Shown: positions 35,001 to 44,124, counted from the first letter of the stretch. The stretch: 64,000 nucleotides of DNA from Niastella sp. OAS944 (GCA_024809215.1 JANUBW010000009.1:372001-436000), one strand, 5' to 3'. Notes: generated from the sequence alone by a model not told the origin. Numbers and translations are program-made.

Positions 35001-36437
35001 TGGTTTGAACATCTTTCCTTCTATACCTTGCAGTGAAAGAATGGGCAGGTAAACAATGAGGATGATGATCTGGCTGAACACGGCGGAATTAATGGTGTTA
35101 CCGGTAGCATGGGTAACTTCCTCATCCATTTGTTGGCTGTTGATGCTTGCCAGTGATCTGAACTTTTTTGAATGGGAGAAACGGTGCAGGATGGCTTCTA
35201 CAACAATTACGGAACCGTCCACGATAAGACCAAAATCTATAGCGCCCAAACTCATAATGTTGCCGCCTACACCAAACTGGTTCATAAGTATAATGGCAAA
35301 CAGCATGGATAAGGGAATAACTGATGATACAATCAAACCCGCCCGCAGGTTGCCAAGGAAAAATACAAGCACCAATACAACTATAAGCGCACCTTCCATC
35401 AGGTTGTGCTCTACGGTTTCAATGGCGTTGTTCACCATTTTGGTACGATCGAGAAATGGTTCTATTACAACGCCTTTGGGTAATGCTTTTTGTATTTCAG
35501 CGATCTTTTCTTTTACCCGCGCCACTACTACACTTGAGTTCTCACCTTTCAGCATTAGCACTACTGCTCCGGCCACCTCACCCTTATCGTTATAGGTCAT
35601 AGCGCCGTAGCGAATGGCTGAACCATAACGAACTTCGGCAACATCGCGAATAAGCAGTGGCATGCCATTGCCCACCGTTTTTACCACTATCTTACCAATA
35701 TCTTCCAGCGAGGTAGTAAGGCCTTCGCTTCTGATATATAATACTGTTGGGCCTTTTTCTATATAGGCGCCACCGGTATTCTGATTGTTTTTTTCAAGTG
35801 CAGTAAATACATCGCCAATGGAAATGCTATAGGCTTTTAATTTTTCGGGTCTTACCCCTATTTCATATTGTTTAAGATTACCGCCAAAACTCGATACTTC
35901 GGCAACACCGGGGGTACCCATTAGTTGTCTTCTTACCACCCAGTCTTGCAGTGTCCTTAATTCCATGGCGTCATACTTCTGTTCGTACCCTTTTTCGGGG
36001 CGGATCACGTACTGGAATATCTCGCCCAAACCTGTTGATACCGGAGCCAGTTCGGGCGCTCCAATACCTTCGGGTATATCGCGTTGTACCTGTTGTAGCC
36101 TTTCTGCCACTTGTTGGCGGGCCCAGTAAAGATCAGTTTCATCGGTGAATACGATGGTTACCAACGACAGTCCGAACCGGGAAAAACTTCTTATCTGTTT
36201 TAAACCGGAGATATTGCTGCAGCTCTGTTCAATAGGGAAGGTGATGAGGCGTTCAACATCCGGCGCACCAAGCGAGGGAGAAACGGTGAGCACCTGCACC
36301 TGGTTATCGGTAATATCGGGTACCGCATCAATGGGTAAACGGGTTACTTCGAAACAGCCCCAAATGGTGAGGGCTATTACAAATAAACCGATAATGAGTT
36401 TATTACGTACAGAGAAGCTGATTATTTTGTTCAGCAT
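32067..36437 (-). CDS. CusA/CzcA-type heavy-metal RND pump fused to a TolC-family domain
   Basis: A 1456-residue fusion. Residues 1 to about 1040 are a heavy-metal RND pump (VTRLPIDAVPDITDNQVQV near the N-terminus; the HME signature AIDFGLIVDGSVIVVEAIL in TM4; GVGFIALFGVAVLNGILL near the C-terminal TM block). Residues about 1064-1456 are a TolC/CusC-type outer-membrane factor (long helices such as ALLQADSIYEAALQKASNRL; IELPIFRGSQQ). The junction, KKTAVAAMLLLVSGTASVAQ (1045-1064), is a signal-peptide-like segment. Metal specificity is unknown; the monovalent Cu/Ag or divalent Zn/Co/Cd classes are both possible. Confidence 0.94.
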   Translation of the reverse strand: MLNKIISFSVRNKLIIGLFVIALTIWGCFEVTRLPIDAVPDITDNQVQVLTVSPSLGAPDVERLITFPIEQSCSNISGLKQIRSFSRFGLSLVTIVFTDETDLYWARQQVAERLQQVQRDIPEGIGAPELAPVSTGLGEIFQYVIRPEKGYEQKYDAMELRTLQDWVVRRQLMGTPGVAEVSSFGGNLKQYEIGVRPEKLKAYSISIGDVFTALEKNNQNTGGAYIEKGPTVLYIRSEGLTTSLEDIGKIVVKTVGNGMPLLIRDVAEVRYGSAIRYGAMTYNDKGEVAGAVVLMLKGENSSVVVARVKEKIAEIQKALPKGVVIEPFLDRTKMVNNAIETVEHNLMEGALIVVLVLVFFLGNLRAGLIVSSVIPLSMLFAIILMNQFGVGGNIMSLGAIDFGLIVDGSVIVVEAILHRFSHSKKFRSLASINSQQMDEEVTHATGNTINSAVFSQIIILIVYLPILSLQGIEGKMFKPMALTIAFAILGAFLLSITYVPMMNALLLNKKLRHKPTLADKMTVWLERKYQPALGRVLYLPKTVIAITIGLFMIAVLILSKMGGEFIPTIEEGDFAVETRLLTGSNLKNTIKFTQQASKILLDSFPEVEKVVTKIGSAEIPTDPMPFEAGDMMVILKKKDEWTSAKSFPELSEKMTEKLGAVPGITVGFQFPVQMRFNELMTGARQDVVCKIFGENLDSLAAYAARLHNIINTVPGAIDVYEETVTGMPQIVIKYNRDAISRYGLNVEEINRIINAAFAGQSAGQVFEGERKFDLVVRVSDEGRKTIEDVQNMLVPTPAGTQIPVSQLADISEVTGVNQIQRENTRRRIVIGFNVNGRDVQSIVTELQQKVAAQLNLPPDYTLVYGGSFENMNAAKARLAIVVPIALLMIFLLLYFAFNSVKQGLLIYTAIPLSAMGGIFALWIRDMPFSISAGVGFIALFGVAVLNGILLVSEFNRLKKEGWHDIKRIVVHATKSKLRALLMTALVPSLGFIPMAISTGAGGAVQKPLATVVIGGLIVSTLLTLFVLPVLYIIFEKGFTYFKPGKKTAVAAMLLLVSGTASVAQRPATLQEFLQLAGQQNLQLRASEMNENYYSALIKSSYDLPATGFNYEHGKLNSTYIDNRFTVNQSVQFPSVYKNQKRVNAANFDISKSQTAVTKLHIQTEIKRLFYALLVMKQRQQALLQADSIYEAALQKASNRLRLGQTDALETATTQNQRLQIGSQLQMLQRDEQIYLERLRYLTNTKELLVPKADSMQYQLRTDLYVYDSIPGANPSLQIQNAIITQKKATLQLEKSRLLPSLGLGYANASFSGWQTTASGDKYFTRSDRFQSGMIGIELPIFRGSQQARIKASRLSITQQELEKEAVGKGLGTALSNAQKTYLYNQKLIGDYHQTLLPNAATIMQTANNKLQSGDINYLEWVLLINQAIETKSQYYSIIDQYNESAIEIENLTGTIY

Positions 36438-36603
36438 AAGATTTACAAACAGGTTGCATTATGCATAGGCTTGGCCTAAACAACATGTGCAAACCTTTAT
36501 TGGTTAATATGAAGGAATAGTATGAATGGACGAACACTGCGTATAACTACATCACGCAATCGATGTAACATTCAATAAAGAAACGGTGAAGATTAAAAGA
36601 AGA

Positions 36604-36978
36604 TTAAGCTTGGGGAGGTCTGAACAATGCGCCCGGAACGGTATCAGGATAGTAAACCTGAAGTGAGGGAGATTTTGCATGTATAAAAACTGCCACCGGG
36701 GCTGGAGCTTCTATGTGGTGAAAGGAAATATAATAAGAGGAAAAATGAATAACGGTTTGATCTTTAAACGGCAGTTGTTTGTCGCGGCTATCGTCATTGT
36801 CGTTGATGTCCTGCCCCCAATAATGCATAGCCAAAAACTCCATCACCGTAACGTTTGCATCGCGCTGGCGATGTTCCTTAAAGTGCTCAAGAAGTACAGG
36901 CAGTTTGGTTAACTGCGCCAATTGCAGGTTGTTGAAGGCAATTGCTATAATGACTATATATAAACCAAACTTAGTCAC
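36604..36978 (-). CDS. Small conserved protein of Bacteroidota metal-efflux operons
   Basis: A 124-residue protein starting at GTG 36978; the upstream TTG of the open frame falls inside the -7 box and is rejected. An N-terminal hydrophobic segment VTKFGLYIVIIAIAFNNLQLA is followed by a His-containing soluble part (KLPVLLEHFKEHRQRD, MEFLAMHYWGQD, INDNDDSRDKQLPFKD). Proteins with the LPVL-EHF-EHK pattern commonly precede CusA-type pumps in Bacteroidota. Several histidines and acidic residues suggest metal contact, which is unproven. First gene of the efflux operon. Confidence 0.7.
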   Translation of the reverse strand: MTKFGLYIVIIAIAFNNLQLAQLTKLPVLLEHFKEHRQRDANVTVMEFLAMHYWGQDINDNDDSRDKQLPFKDQTVIHFSSYYISFHHIEAPAPVAVFIHAKSPSLQVYYPDTVPGALFRPPQA

Positions 36979-36984
36979 GCGGGG

Positions 36985-36992
36985 CAAAAGTA
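36985..36992 (-). promoter_or_regulatory. -7 box directly before the metal-operon start codon
   Basis: TACTTTTG on the minus strand, 6 nt before the GTG at 36978 and 3 nt past the EamA stop codon. It predicts a leaderless transcript for the efflux operon. Confidence 0.5.
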
Positions 36993-36994
36993 CA

Positions 36995-37879
36995 TTATTT
37001 TAAGGAAAGCTCCTTGCGCACTCTCTTTCTGAATTTGAGCTCAGAGATAATGGTGCCCGCAAAAATGAACAACCCGCCCACTAAAAGCCGCCAGCCAAGC
37101 ATTTCGTTTAACATAAAGAAGGCGGCTATTGCGGCAATCACCGGCTCAAATAAATATATGATCGATACTTTTTCTGCTGAAATATATCGTTGTGAAATAT
37201 TAGACACTGTATACATGAATGCAGTGGAAAACAAAGCACAGTATATTATTCCGGGCCAAAACTGGGACTCCTTTGGTAACCAGGTAGCAGTAGGATCTAA
37301 TGCAGCTATGCAAAGCATGATAACCGTTGAGGTAAGGAACATGGGAACAATAGTGGGAATTATATTACTGGTTGACGAATATTTTTCTACCCTTATTAAA
37401 TACCACGCAAACGCAATGGCCCCAACAATGGTGTAAAGGTCGCCTATGCCAATGGAGAAGCCGTCTTTTACAGAGATGATGAACAACCCTAACAGGGCTA
37501 TCAGTGCGGCACACCAAATTTTGAGGCTGACGGTAGTTTTATAGATCACCAATTTTATAATAGGCACCACTACCACACTTATACCTGCAACAAACGCGCA
37601 TTGCGAAGCAGGCGTATATTTTAGCCCCAGGGTAGTTAAATAAATGGCCAATGTAATTGGAAGCGACAACAGCACGCCGCCCACAAACTCTTTCCTTGTC
37701 GTTTTCTTTAAACGTTTAAAAAAAACGATCGCCAATATCAGCGTTGCCAGGGAGAACCGGTAAAATAAAAAAGTAGATTGTGATACACCGTTCACGGCCA
37801 TCTTGGTAACGGGAAAAGATATTCCCCAAAAAGCGGTGCCAAGTATCAGCAGGCCCATTAATACATTCTTCTTCTCCAT
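36995..37879 (-). CDS. EamA/DMT-family drug-metabolite transporter
   Basis: A 294-residue inner-membrane protein with ten predicted helices in two EamA halves: LGTAFWGISFPVTKMAVNG and SQSTFLFYRFSLATLILAI in the first, and SAEKVSIIYLFEPVIAAIAAF in the second. Members export amino acids or metabolites. It is divergent from a LysR regulator, which probably controls it. The start ATG is 4 nt after a TAGTTTTG box with a TTTG -33 at 17 nt, so its mRNA is probably leaderless. Confidence 0.93.
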   Translation of the reverse strand: MEKKNVLMGLLILGTAFWGISFPVTKMAVNGVSQSTFLFYRFSLATLILAIVFFKRLKKTTRKEFVGGVLLSLPITLAIYLTTLGLKYTPASQCAFVAGISVVVVPIIKLVIYKTTVSLKIWCAALIALLGLFIISVKDGFSIGIGDLYTIVGAIAFAWYLIRVEKYSSTSNIIPTIVPMFLTSTVIMLCIAALDPTATWLPKESQFWPGIIYCALFSTAFMYTVSNISQRYISAEKVSIIYLFEPVIAAIAAFFMLNEMLGWRLLVGGLFIFAGTIISELKFRKRVRKELSLK

Positions 37880-37883
37880 GCCA

Positions 37884-37951
37884 CAAAACTATGATGCAGT
37901 TTGATGTTCAAAAATGCTAATTTTGGCCCGAATGATGCATAAAATGCATTA
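37884..37951. promoter_or_regulatory. Overlapping divergent promoters and ATGCAT operator (EamA/LysR)
   Basis: Minus strand: -33 TTTG (37909-37912), 17 nt, -7 TAGTTTTG (37884-37891), then 4 nt to the EamA ATG. Plus strand: -7 TAATTTTG (37918-37925) for the LysR gene. An inverted repeat TGATGCAT-AAA-ATGCATTA (37933-37951) and a further ATGATGCA (37891-37898) are candidate LysR sites. Confidence 0.55.
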
Positions 37952-37960
37952 ATTGTAACG

Positions 37961-38830
37961 ATGACAACGCAACAAATAGCGTATTTTTTACAATTGTCAG
38001 AGGAGTTGCATTACTGGCGCACTTCTTACAAGGTAAATACTACCCAGTCGGTGCTTAGTCGCCAGATAAAAGCTTTGGAAGATGAACTACAGGTGCAGCT
38101 TTTTATAAGGAGCAACAGAAAAGTAGAATTGAGTGCGGCCGGAAAATTTCTTCAACAGCAATGGAAACCTTTGTTTGAGCAAATAAATGCGGCAGCGTTG
38201 TATGCGCGTAAAATTCATCAGGGCGAGGGCGGAAGCATCATCATTAACCATCCCGGGTCCATTAGTTACGATATGCTGCCCGAACTGGTAAGTAAGATCT
38301 CGACGGTATTTCCCGATGTAAGGGTTGAATTGATTCAGATAAAACAGAGCCAGGAAGTAGAGATGCTGAAAGCATATGAGCTTGACCTGTCGTATAGCAG
38401 AATGCATTATGAAGATGAATTACTCACCTCGAAATTAATACGGCACGACAGCCTGGCGCTTGTTGTTCCATCATCGCATCCGGTTGTAACGGAGGCGCAC
38501 ATTACCGCAGATGCGTTGAAAGATGATCGTTTTATTTTGTCTACGTTAACAGATGGAGAAGCATACCAGTTGAAACTGCAACAGATCTTTACCAGGTACG
38601 GGATTGAGCCTAATATCCGGTTCGAATCAGATTTCGGTTCGGTGATAATGGGGCTGGTAGCAAAAGAACTTGGTGTTTCCATCATTCCGTTTTCCTATTC
38701 CTACGCCAACCACCCGGGCATCCGGTTTATAAAACTACCGTTCGATGTTCCATTGTATTTGCACTGGCGAAAAGCGGAAGAAAATGCTGTGGTCAAAAAT
38801 GTTTTAGACCTAATAATGAAGGATCTATAG
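37961..38830 (+). CDS. LysR-family transcriptional regulator
   Basis: A 289-residue LysR protein. The N-terminal HTH is seen in MTTQQIAYFLQLSEELHYW and STLS-type recognition part VNTTQSVLSRQIKALEDELQVQLF. The effector-binding domain follows from about residue 90 (GGSIIINHPGSISYDMLPELV). It is divergent from the EamA transporter gene with an 81-bp control region, the usual arrangement of a LysR activator and its target exporter. Inducer unknown. Confidence 0.94.
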   Translation: MTTQQIAYFLQLSEELHYWRTSYKVNTTQSVLSRQIKALEDELQVQLFIRSNRKVELSAAGKFLQQQWKPLFEQINAAALYARKIHQGEGGSIIINHPGSISYDMLPELVSKISTVFPDVRVELIQIKQSQEVEMLKAYELDLSYSRMHYEDELLTSKLIRHDSLALVVPSSHPVVTEAHITADALKDDRFILSTLTDGEAYQLKLQQIFTRYGIEPNIRFESDFGSVIMGLVAKELGVSIIPFSYSYANHPGIRFIKLPFDVPLYLHWRKAEENAVVKNVLDLIMKDL

Positions 38831-39003
38831 CTGAAAAAAATATGGATTTTGTTTGTGAAGTTACCCACAAGTCGAATAAAATTGACCGAATCCGGCATTT
38901 TACCAGAATATATATGGGGAAATGACATTTCTATTGGAATTATGAGCAAGCTTGCTGAAATTGTCGTAATTACACATAAAACAGCCACATAATAGATCTA
39001 TTC

Positions 39004-41550
39004 ATGCGAAAGACATTACTACTGTTAAGTACCGGTCTGGTATTAGCTTCAATAGCTACTGCTCAAAAAAAGACACCTGCACCGCTACCAGCGGATACAA
39101 CCAAAAAGCCGGCTGCTGCTGCCCCCGCACAAAACAACCGCGGCGGCGCGCCAAAAGCAGGCCCCAAGCCTTATTCGGAAGTGATCACGGCGAAAGCCAT
39201 TTCAAGAAAAGGCATGTTCAGTGTTCATAAAGTGGAAGACCGCCATTTCTTTGAAATTCCCGACTCATTAATAGGTCGCGATATTTTGGCCGTATGCAGA
39301 ATTTCCCGTTCTGCAGCTGGCTCGCGTGCTCAAATGCTTGGTTATGCCGGTGACCAGGTAGGGGATAATGTGATCAGGTTTGAGAAAGGACCCGATGACC
39401 GCATCTTTTTGAAATCGATCTCATATAAAGAAATGAGTTCTGATACTACCGAAAATGGTATGTATACGTCTGTTCTTAATTCAAATTTACAGCCCATCGT
39501 AGGCGCGTTTGATGTTAAGGCTTATAATAAAGAAAAAGGGACGGTTGTTATTGATGTAACCGAATATCTGGGCGGCGATAACGACATTCTTTTCTTCGAT
39601 CAGGGTGTAAAGCGTGCGCTTGGGTTAACAGCCCTTATGGCTGGCAGCTCTTATATTGCCGAGTTGAAAGCGTTCCCTTCAAACGTAGAAGTAAAGACCG
39701 TTAAAACATATAATAAAACAGTTGGCGGCGGCCTGCCCGGAATGATGATGGGCGCCGGTACTTCTGCCCCTGCTACCTTTGAATTGAACAGCTCATTGGT
39801 GTTGTTGCCTAAGGTGCCCATGAAACCAAGGTATTTCGATTCACGTGTAGGTTACTTCGCTACAGGTTATACCGACTTCGATGCCAATCCGCAGGGAGTG
39901 AAGAACATTACCATGATCACCCGTTGGAAGCTGGAACCTAAAGCAGAGGATGTGGAAAAGTATAAAAAGGGCGAGCTGGTTGAACCCAAAGAACCAATCA
40001 TCTATTACATAGATCCTGCAACGCCAAAAAAATGGGTGCCTTATTTGATCGCTGGCGTAAATGACTGGCAGATCGCTTTTGAAAAAGCCGGATTTAAAAA
40101 TGCCATTTTTGCAAAAGAAGCGCCAAAGAACGATTCAACCTGGAGTGTAGAAGATGCACGGCACAATGTGATCGTATACAAACCTTCTGATATTCCCAAT
40201 GCCAGCGGCCCGCATGTACACGACCCACGCAGTGGTGAGATCATTGAAACGCATGTGAACTGGTACCATAATGTAATGAGCCTTGTACATAACTGGTATA
40301 TGATACAAACGGCGGCTATTGACCCCAAAGCCCGTAAGATGACGTTCGACGATGAACTGATGGGTCAGCTTATTCGTTTTGTTTCTTCGCATGAAGTAGG
40401 ACATACCCTCGGTCTTCGCCATAACTTTGGATCGTCTTCAACAGTGCCTGTTGAAATGCTCCGCAACAAAGCTTTTGTTGAGGCTAACGGCCATACACCT
40501 TCTATAATGGATTACGCCCGTTTTAATTATGTGGCGCAGCCGGAAGATAATATCACCGAAAAAGGTATTTTCCCCCGCATTGGTGATTATGATATGTGGG
40601 CTATTGAATGGGGTTATAAATGGAAACCCGAATTCAAAACTGCTGCCGACGAAGCTACCTGGTTAAATAAATGGATCATTGAGCGTGTGGGTGCCAACAA
40701 ACGCCTTTGGTTTGGTACCGAAACAGATCGTGATGACCCCCGTTGTCAGAACGAAGACCTGGGCGACAATGCCATGAAAGCAAGTGCCTATGGTATCAAA
40801 AACCTGAAACGTGTATTGGCCGGTTTGCCTGAGTGGACAAAAGAGGCCAATGAAGGTTATGATAACCTGGCTGATATATACAAAGAACTGGTAGGACAAT
40901 ACAACCGTTATATGGGGCATGTAGCCAAAAATATTGGTGGTATTACAGCAACACCTAAAACAATTGAAGAGGGTGGAGATGTATACGAGTTTACTTCGAA
41001 AGCTCGTCAGAAGGAAGCTATGGCCTTTTTGCAGGAGCAGTTGTTTACAACACCTGCGTGGTTGCTCGATTATAAGCTTGTAGGAATTGCCGGTATCAAT
41101 CCTTCTTCATTGCTGGCAGGTATTCAGGCAAATATGGTTACGCGTTTGCTGAGCCCTGGTACGCTTAATAAACTCGATGTATTTGAACTGTCGAAAGGTG
41201 CTGCTGCCTATACTTCTGCAGAGATGATCGGTGATCTTAAGAAAGGCATCTGGAGTGAACTGCCTGCACACAAAGCCATCGATGCACAACGCCGCATGTT
41301 GCAAAAAGCATATGTAGAATCATTGATCACCATTTTAGCGCCGCCCCCTGCTGCTGCACAGGTACCTGGTATGGGCCAGTCACAGTCTGGTGGTTCTAAA
41401 ATGGCAGATGGCTATTCATTGCTGAAAGGCCATGCAAGAAGCCTGATGGCTGAAATAAAAGCTGCTGTTGCTTTGGCGCCTAACCAAACAACCCGCTATC
41501 ACCTGCAGGATATTGCCGGCAGATTGAGCGATGCACTGGATAAAAAGTAA
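39004..41550 (+). CDS. Exported zinc-dependent metalloprotease (DUF5117/DUF5118 type)
   Basis: An 848-residue secreted protein with a signal peptide (TGLVLASIATAQ). After a Pro/Ala-rich linker come the DUF5118-like start YSEVITAKAISRKGMFSVHK, a DUF5117-like beta region with HFFEIPDSLIGRDIL, and the catalytic metzincin-like motif HEVGHTLGLRH (His463, Glu464, His467, His473) in the DUF4953-like part. Zinc coordination by the three histidines is expected. It is probably periplasmic or surface-attached. Monocistronic, with a strong terminator. Confidence 0.93.
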   Translation: MRKTLLLLSTGLVLASIATAQKKTPAPLPADTTKKPAAAAPAQNNRGGAPKAGPKPYSEVITAKAISRKGMFSVHKVEDRHFFEIPDSLIGRDILAVCRISRSAAGSRAQMLGYAGDQVGDNVIRFEKGPDDRIFLKSISYKEMSSDTTENGMYTSVLNSNLQPIVGAFDVKAYNKEKGTVVIDVTEYLGGDNDILFFDQGVKRALGLTALMAGSSYIAELKAFPSNVEVKTVKTYNKTVGGGLPGMMMGAGTSAPATFELNSSLVLLPKVPMKPRYFDSRVGYFATGYTDFDANPQGVKNITMITRWKLEPKAEDVEKYKKGELVEPKEPIIYYIDPATPKKWVPYLIAGVNDWQIAFEKAGFKNAIFAKEAPKNDSTWSVEDARHNVIVYKPSDIPNASGPHVHDPRSGEIIETHVNWYHNVMSLVHNWYMIQTAAIDPKARKMTFDDELMGQLIRFVSSHEVGHTLGLRHNFGSSSTVPVEMLRNKAFVEANGHTPSIMDYARFNYVAQPEDNITEKGIFPRIGDYDMWAIEWGYKWKPEFKTAADEATWLNKWIIERVGANKRLWFGTETDRDDPRCQNEDLGDNAMKASAYGIKNLKRVLAGLPEWTKEANEGYDNLADIYKELVGQYNRYMGHVAKNIGGITATPKTIEEGGDVYEFTSKARQKEAMAFLQEQLFTTPAWLLDYKLVGIAGINPSSLLAGIQANMVTRLLSPGTLNKLDVFELSKGAAAYTSAEMIGDLKKGIWSELPAHKAIDAQRRMLQKAYVESLITILAPPPAAAQVPGMGQSQSGGSKMADGYSLLKGHARSLMAEIKAAVALAPNQTTRYHLQDIAGRLSDALDKK

Positions 41551-41574
41551 TAGAACAATAGAATATATTACACG

Positions 41575-41606
41575 GAGCCCCGATTCATCGTCGGGGCTCT
41601 TTTCGT
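41575..41606 (+). terminator. Terminator of the metalloprotease gene
   Basis: Stem GAGCCCCGA/TCGGGGCTC (41575-41583 and 41591-41599), 7-nt loop, then TTTTCGTTT. Confidence 0.85.
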
Positions 41607-41621
41607 TTAATTATTGTTCAA

Positions 41622-41629
41622 TATCTTTG
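41622..41629 (+). promoter_or_regulatory. -7 box of the HAD-tag-AKR operon
   Basis: TATCTTTG (TAnnTTTG) ends 10 nt before the ATG at 41640, giving a leader of only a few nucleotides. Confidence 0.5.
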
Positions 41630-41639
41630 CGTCCTATTT

Positions 41640-42425
41640 ATGATAAAACTTATTGTTACAGACCTTGATGGTACCCTGCTGAACGACAAACACGAAGTAC
41701 CCGGGCGTTTTTGGGAAATAGCTAACCGCCTGTTTGATAAAGGAATAAAGTTTGGTATTGCTACAGGTCGGCCGCATTTTAGCATCACTGCAAAATTTGA
41801 GACCATAGTAGATCAGGTATATGCGATATCAGATAACGGAAGCCGTATTGTTCATGAAAGGACCGATCTGCTTTCGAAATCATTACCGCAGCATGAAATA
41901 GAAGCATTGGTAACAACAGGACGTGCTGTTGACAATGCCTGGCCAATACTTTGCGGAAGAGACCATTGGTACCTGGAGAATACAGATGATGCATTAATGA
42001 AAGCGACTTTAGCCTATCATAGTAATTTTAAAATTGTAGATGATCTTACAAAAGTAGATGAGGCCATTTTGAAAGTTACTGTGTACGATCTTGCAGGTTC
42101 TGAACAAAATAGCTACCCTGCCTATAAACATTTTGAAAACAAACTAAAGTTAGCCGTGGGTGGTGCAAAATGGCTCGATATTATGCGTGCTGATGTTAAT
42201 AAAGGTGAAGCTGTACAAATCTTACAATCATTACATAATATTAGTCCCGATGAAACGCTGGTGTTTGGCGATTTTATGAATGATTACGAAATGATGAAAA
42301 CAGCCAAATACAGCTATGCCATGAAAAACGCCAACCCCAAACTTATTGAAGTAGCGAATTTTGTTACCGAGAAGGATAACAATGAGGCAGGCATACTGGA
42401 GGTGATAGAGCGTTTGTGTTTTTAG
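41640..42425 (+). CDS. Cof-type HAD-IIB phosphatase
   Basis: A 261-residue HAD hydrolase. Motif I is VTDLDGTLL (Asp8 nucleophile, Asp10), motif II TGR, motif III lysine lies in DVNKGEAV, and motif IV FGDFMNDYEMM. The IIB cap domain lies between about residues 85 and 180. Such enzymes dephosphorylate sugar phosphates or cofactors such as PLP and FMN. First gene of a three-gene unit with tag and an aldo/keto reductase. Confidence 0.93.
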   Translation: MIKLIVTDLDGTLLNDKHEVPGRFWEIANRLFDKGIKFGIATGRPHFSITAKFETIVDQVYAISDNGSRIVHERTDLLSKSLPQHEIEALVTTGRAVDNAWPILCGRDHWYLENTDDALMKATLAYHSNFKIVDDLTKVDEAILKVTVYDLAGSEQNSYPAYKHFENKLKLAVGGAKWLDIMRADVNKGEAVQILQSLHNISPDETLVFGDFMNDYEMMKTAKYSYAMKNANPKLIEVANFVTEKDNNEAGILEVIERLCF

Positions 42426-42445
42426 CTACCATTAAAGTATTAACC

Positions 42446-42994
42446 ATGAGCTATTGCAGTTACATACCTTCCATGGAGGAACCCCGCCGCAGCCTTCATA
42501 AACACTATCATGATAATCATTATGGATTCCCTATTCATGACGATAATGAACTGTTCGGGCGTTTGATAATGGAGATCAACCAGGCCGGTTTAAGCTGGGA
42601 AACAATTTTGAAAAAGGAAGAGGGGTTTAGAAAAGCATATCACAATTTCAATATAAAAAAGGTAGCTGCGTATACCGAAAAAGACCGGGAACGGTTATTG
42701 AATGATACCGGAATTATCAGGAACCGTTTAAAGATCAATGCTGCTATTGAAAATGCAAAGACCATTCTGCAACTGCAAAAAACACACGGCAGTTTTGAAA
42801 AATGGTTAGAGGCGCATCATCCCAAAACAAAAGAGGAGTGGGTTAAGTTATTTAAAAAGACATTTAAGTTTACCGGCGGTGAAATCGTAAATGAATTTTT
42901 AATGAGTATAGGTTTTCTGCCCGGGGCTCATGGTGAAAATTGCCCCATACATAAACAAGTGCTCAAACAAAAACCAATGTGGTTGAATAAATAA
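42446..42994 (+). CDS. tag: DNA-3-methyladenine glycosylase I
   Basis: A 182-residue Tag-family enzyme from the ATG at 42446. Zinc ligands are visible as Cys4 (MSYCSY), an N-terminal histidine (KHYHDNHYGFP region) and the C-terminal His-x3-Cys in GAHGENCPIH. The helical core has EINQAGLSWETILKKEEGFR and the active-site region TGIIRNRLKINAAIENA. It removes 3-methyladenine from alkylated DNA, starting base-excision repair. 20 nt downstream of the HAD gene. Confidence 0.95.
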   Translation: MSYCSYIPSMEEPRRSLHKHYHDNHYGFPIHDDNELFGRLIMEINQAGLSWETILKKEEGFRKAYHNFNIKKVAAYTEKDRERLLNDTGIIRNRLKINAAIENAKTILQLQKTHGSFEKWLEAHHPKTKEEWVKLFKKTFKFTGGEIVNEFLMSIGFLPGAHGENCPIHKQVLKQKPMWLNK

Positions 42995-43002
42995 GATCAG
43001 TT

Positions 43003-44046
43003 ATGGAATATAAACAGTTAGGTAATTCCGGGCTTCGGGTACCGGTGTTGAGTTTAGGTACGGCTACTTTTGGTGGTGGTAATGATTTCTTTAAGGCGTG
43101 GGGGAGTACGCAGGTAAATGAAGCGGCGCGGTTGATAGATCTGTGTCTTGATAATGGCATCAATTTCTTTGATACGGCAAACGTTTACTCAACCGGTGCT
43201 GCCGAAACTATTTTAGGCAAGGCGCTTGGCAGCAAACGTAGCGAGGTGTTACTTTCTACTAAAGCCACTTTTCCCATGGGCGAGGGGCTGAACGACTTTG
43301 GCTCATCGGCCATTCATTTAATAAAAGCCTGTGATGAAAGCCTGAAGCGCCTTGGTACAGATTATATCGATATCTATCACATGCATGGCTTTGATGCGAA
43401 TACGCCTATTGAAGAAACCTTACGCACGCTTGAGACGCTGATACAAAGTGGTAAGGTGCGGTATATAGCCTGTTCCAACTTCTCTGGTTGGCACTTAATG
43501 AAATCCCTTTCTGTTGCTGAGCGGTATGGCTGGTCGAAATACATTGCTCACCAGGTATATTACTCGCTTTTAAACCGCGATTTTGAATGGGAACTAATGC
43601 CGCTTGCTATTGATCAAAATGTAGGATCGTTGGTGTGGAGCCCGTTGGCTGCCGGAAAATTAAGTGGGAGGTTCAGGCGCAACCAACCCATGCCGGCAGA
43701 TTCGCGTGTTGCGCAGGGTGGCAGTCCTGTCGTAAATGACGCTGCCGCAGAAGAGCGTTTGTATAATATTGTTGAAGTGCTTGATGAGGTAGCCGAAGAA
43801 ACAGGAAAAACGGTAGCCCAGGTGGCGCTTAACTGGGTATTACAACGCCCAACTGTTAGCAGTATCATAATTGGCGCCCGCAATGAAGAACAATTAACGG
43901 CAAACATTGCTGCGGCCGGATGGAAGTTGAGCCAGGAACAGATAAAGCGGCTCGATGCAGTGAGTGAAGTGCTGCCTGCATACCCATATTGGCATCAACG
44001 GCAATTCCCCATGTTGAATGCCGCACCTCAGTTGTATAAAGATTAA
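43003..44046 (+). CDS. Aldo/keto reductase
   Basis: A 347-residue AKR with a TIM barrel. The catalytic tetrad is visible: Asp and Tyr in NGINFFDTANVYSTGAAE, Lys in VLLSTKATF and His in YIDIYHMHGFD. The NADPH-binding C-terminal stretch is VSSIIIGARNEEQLTANI. It is of the YajO/tas-like AKR type; substrate unknown. Last gene of the operon, 8 nt after tag, followed by a terminator. Confidence 0.94.
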   Translation: MEYKQLGNSGLRVPVLSLGTATFGGGNDFFKAWGSTQVNEAARLIDLCLDNGINFFDTANVYSTGAAETILGKALGSKRSEVLLSTKATFPMGEGLNDFGSSAIHLIKACDESLKRLGTDYIDIYHMHGFDANTPIEETLRTLETLIQSGKVRYIACSNFSGWHLMKSLSVAERYGWSKYIAHQVYYSLLNRDFEWELMPLAIDQNVGSLVWSPLAAGKLSGRFRRNQPMPADSRVAQGGSPVVNDAAAEERLYNIVEVLDEVAEETGKTVAQVALNWVLQRPTVSSIIIGARNEEQLTANIAAAGWKLSQEQIKRLDAVSEVLPAYPYWHQRQFPMLNAAPQLYKD

Positions 44047-44085
44047 GTATTAAGCATAACGATAACAATTATAGATACATTAAAA

Positions 44086-44124
44086 ACGTCCCGGTAAATT
44101 TTAATGTACCGGGACGTTTCTTTT
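44086..44124 (+). terminator. Terminator after the aldo/keto reductase gene
   Basis: Perfect 11-bp stem ACGTCCCGGTA/TACCGGGACGT (44086-44096, 44107-44117) followed by TTCTTTTT. Confidence 0.88.

Noticed and set aside
34447-36148. Several 65-180-residue plus-strand ORFs opposite the first RND pump (also opposite the second at 54780-58013)
   Set aside because: They are antisense shadows of strongly coding minus-strand genes with intact family motifs; their Ser/Thr/Pro-rich products match nothing.
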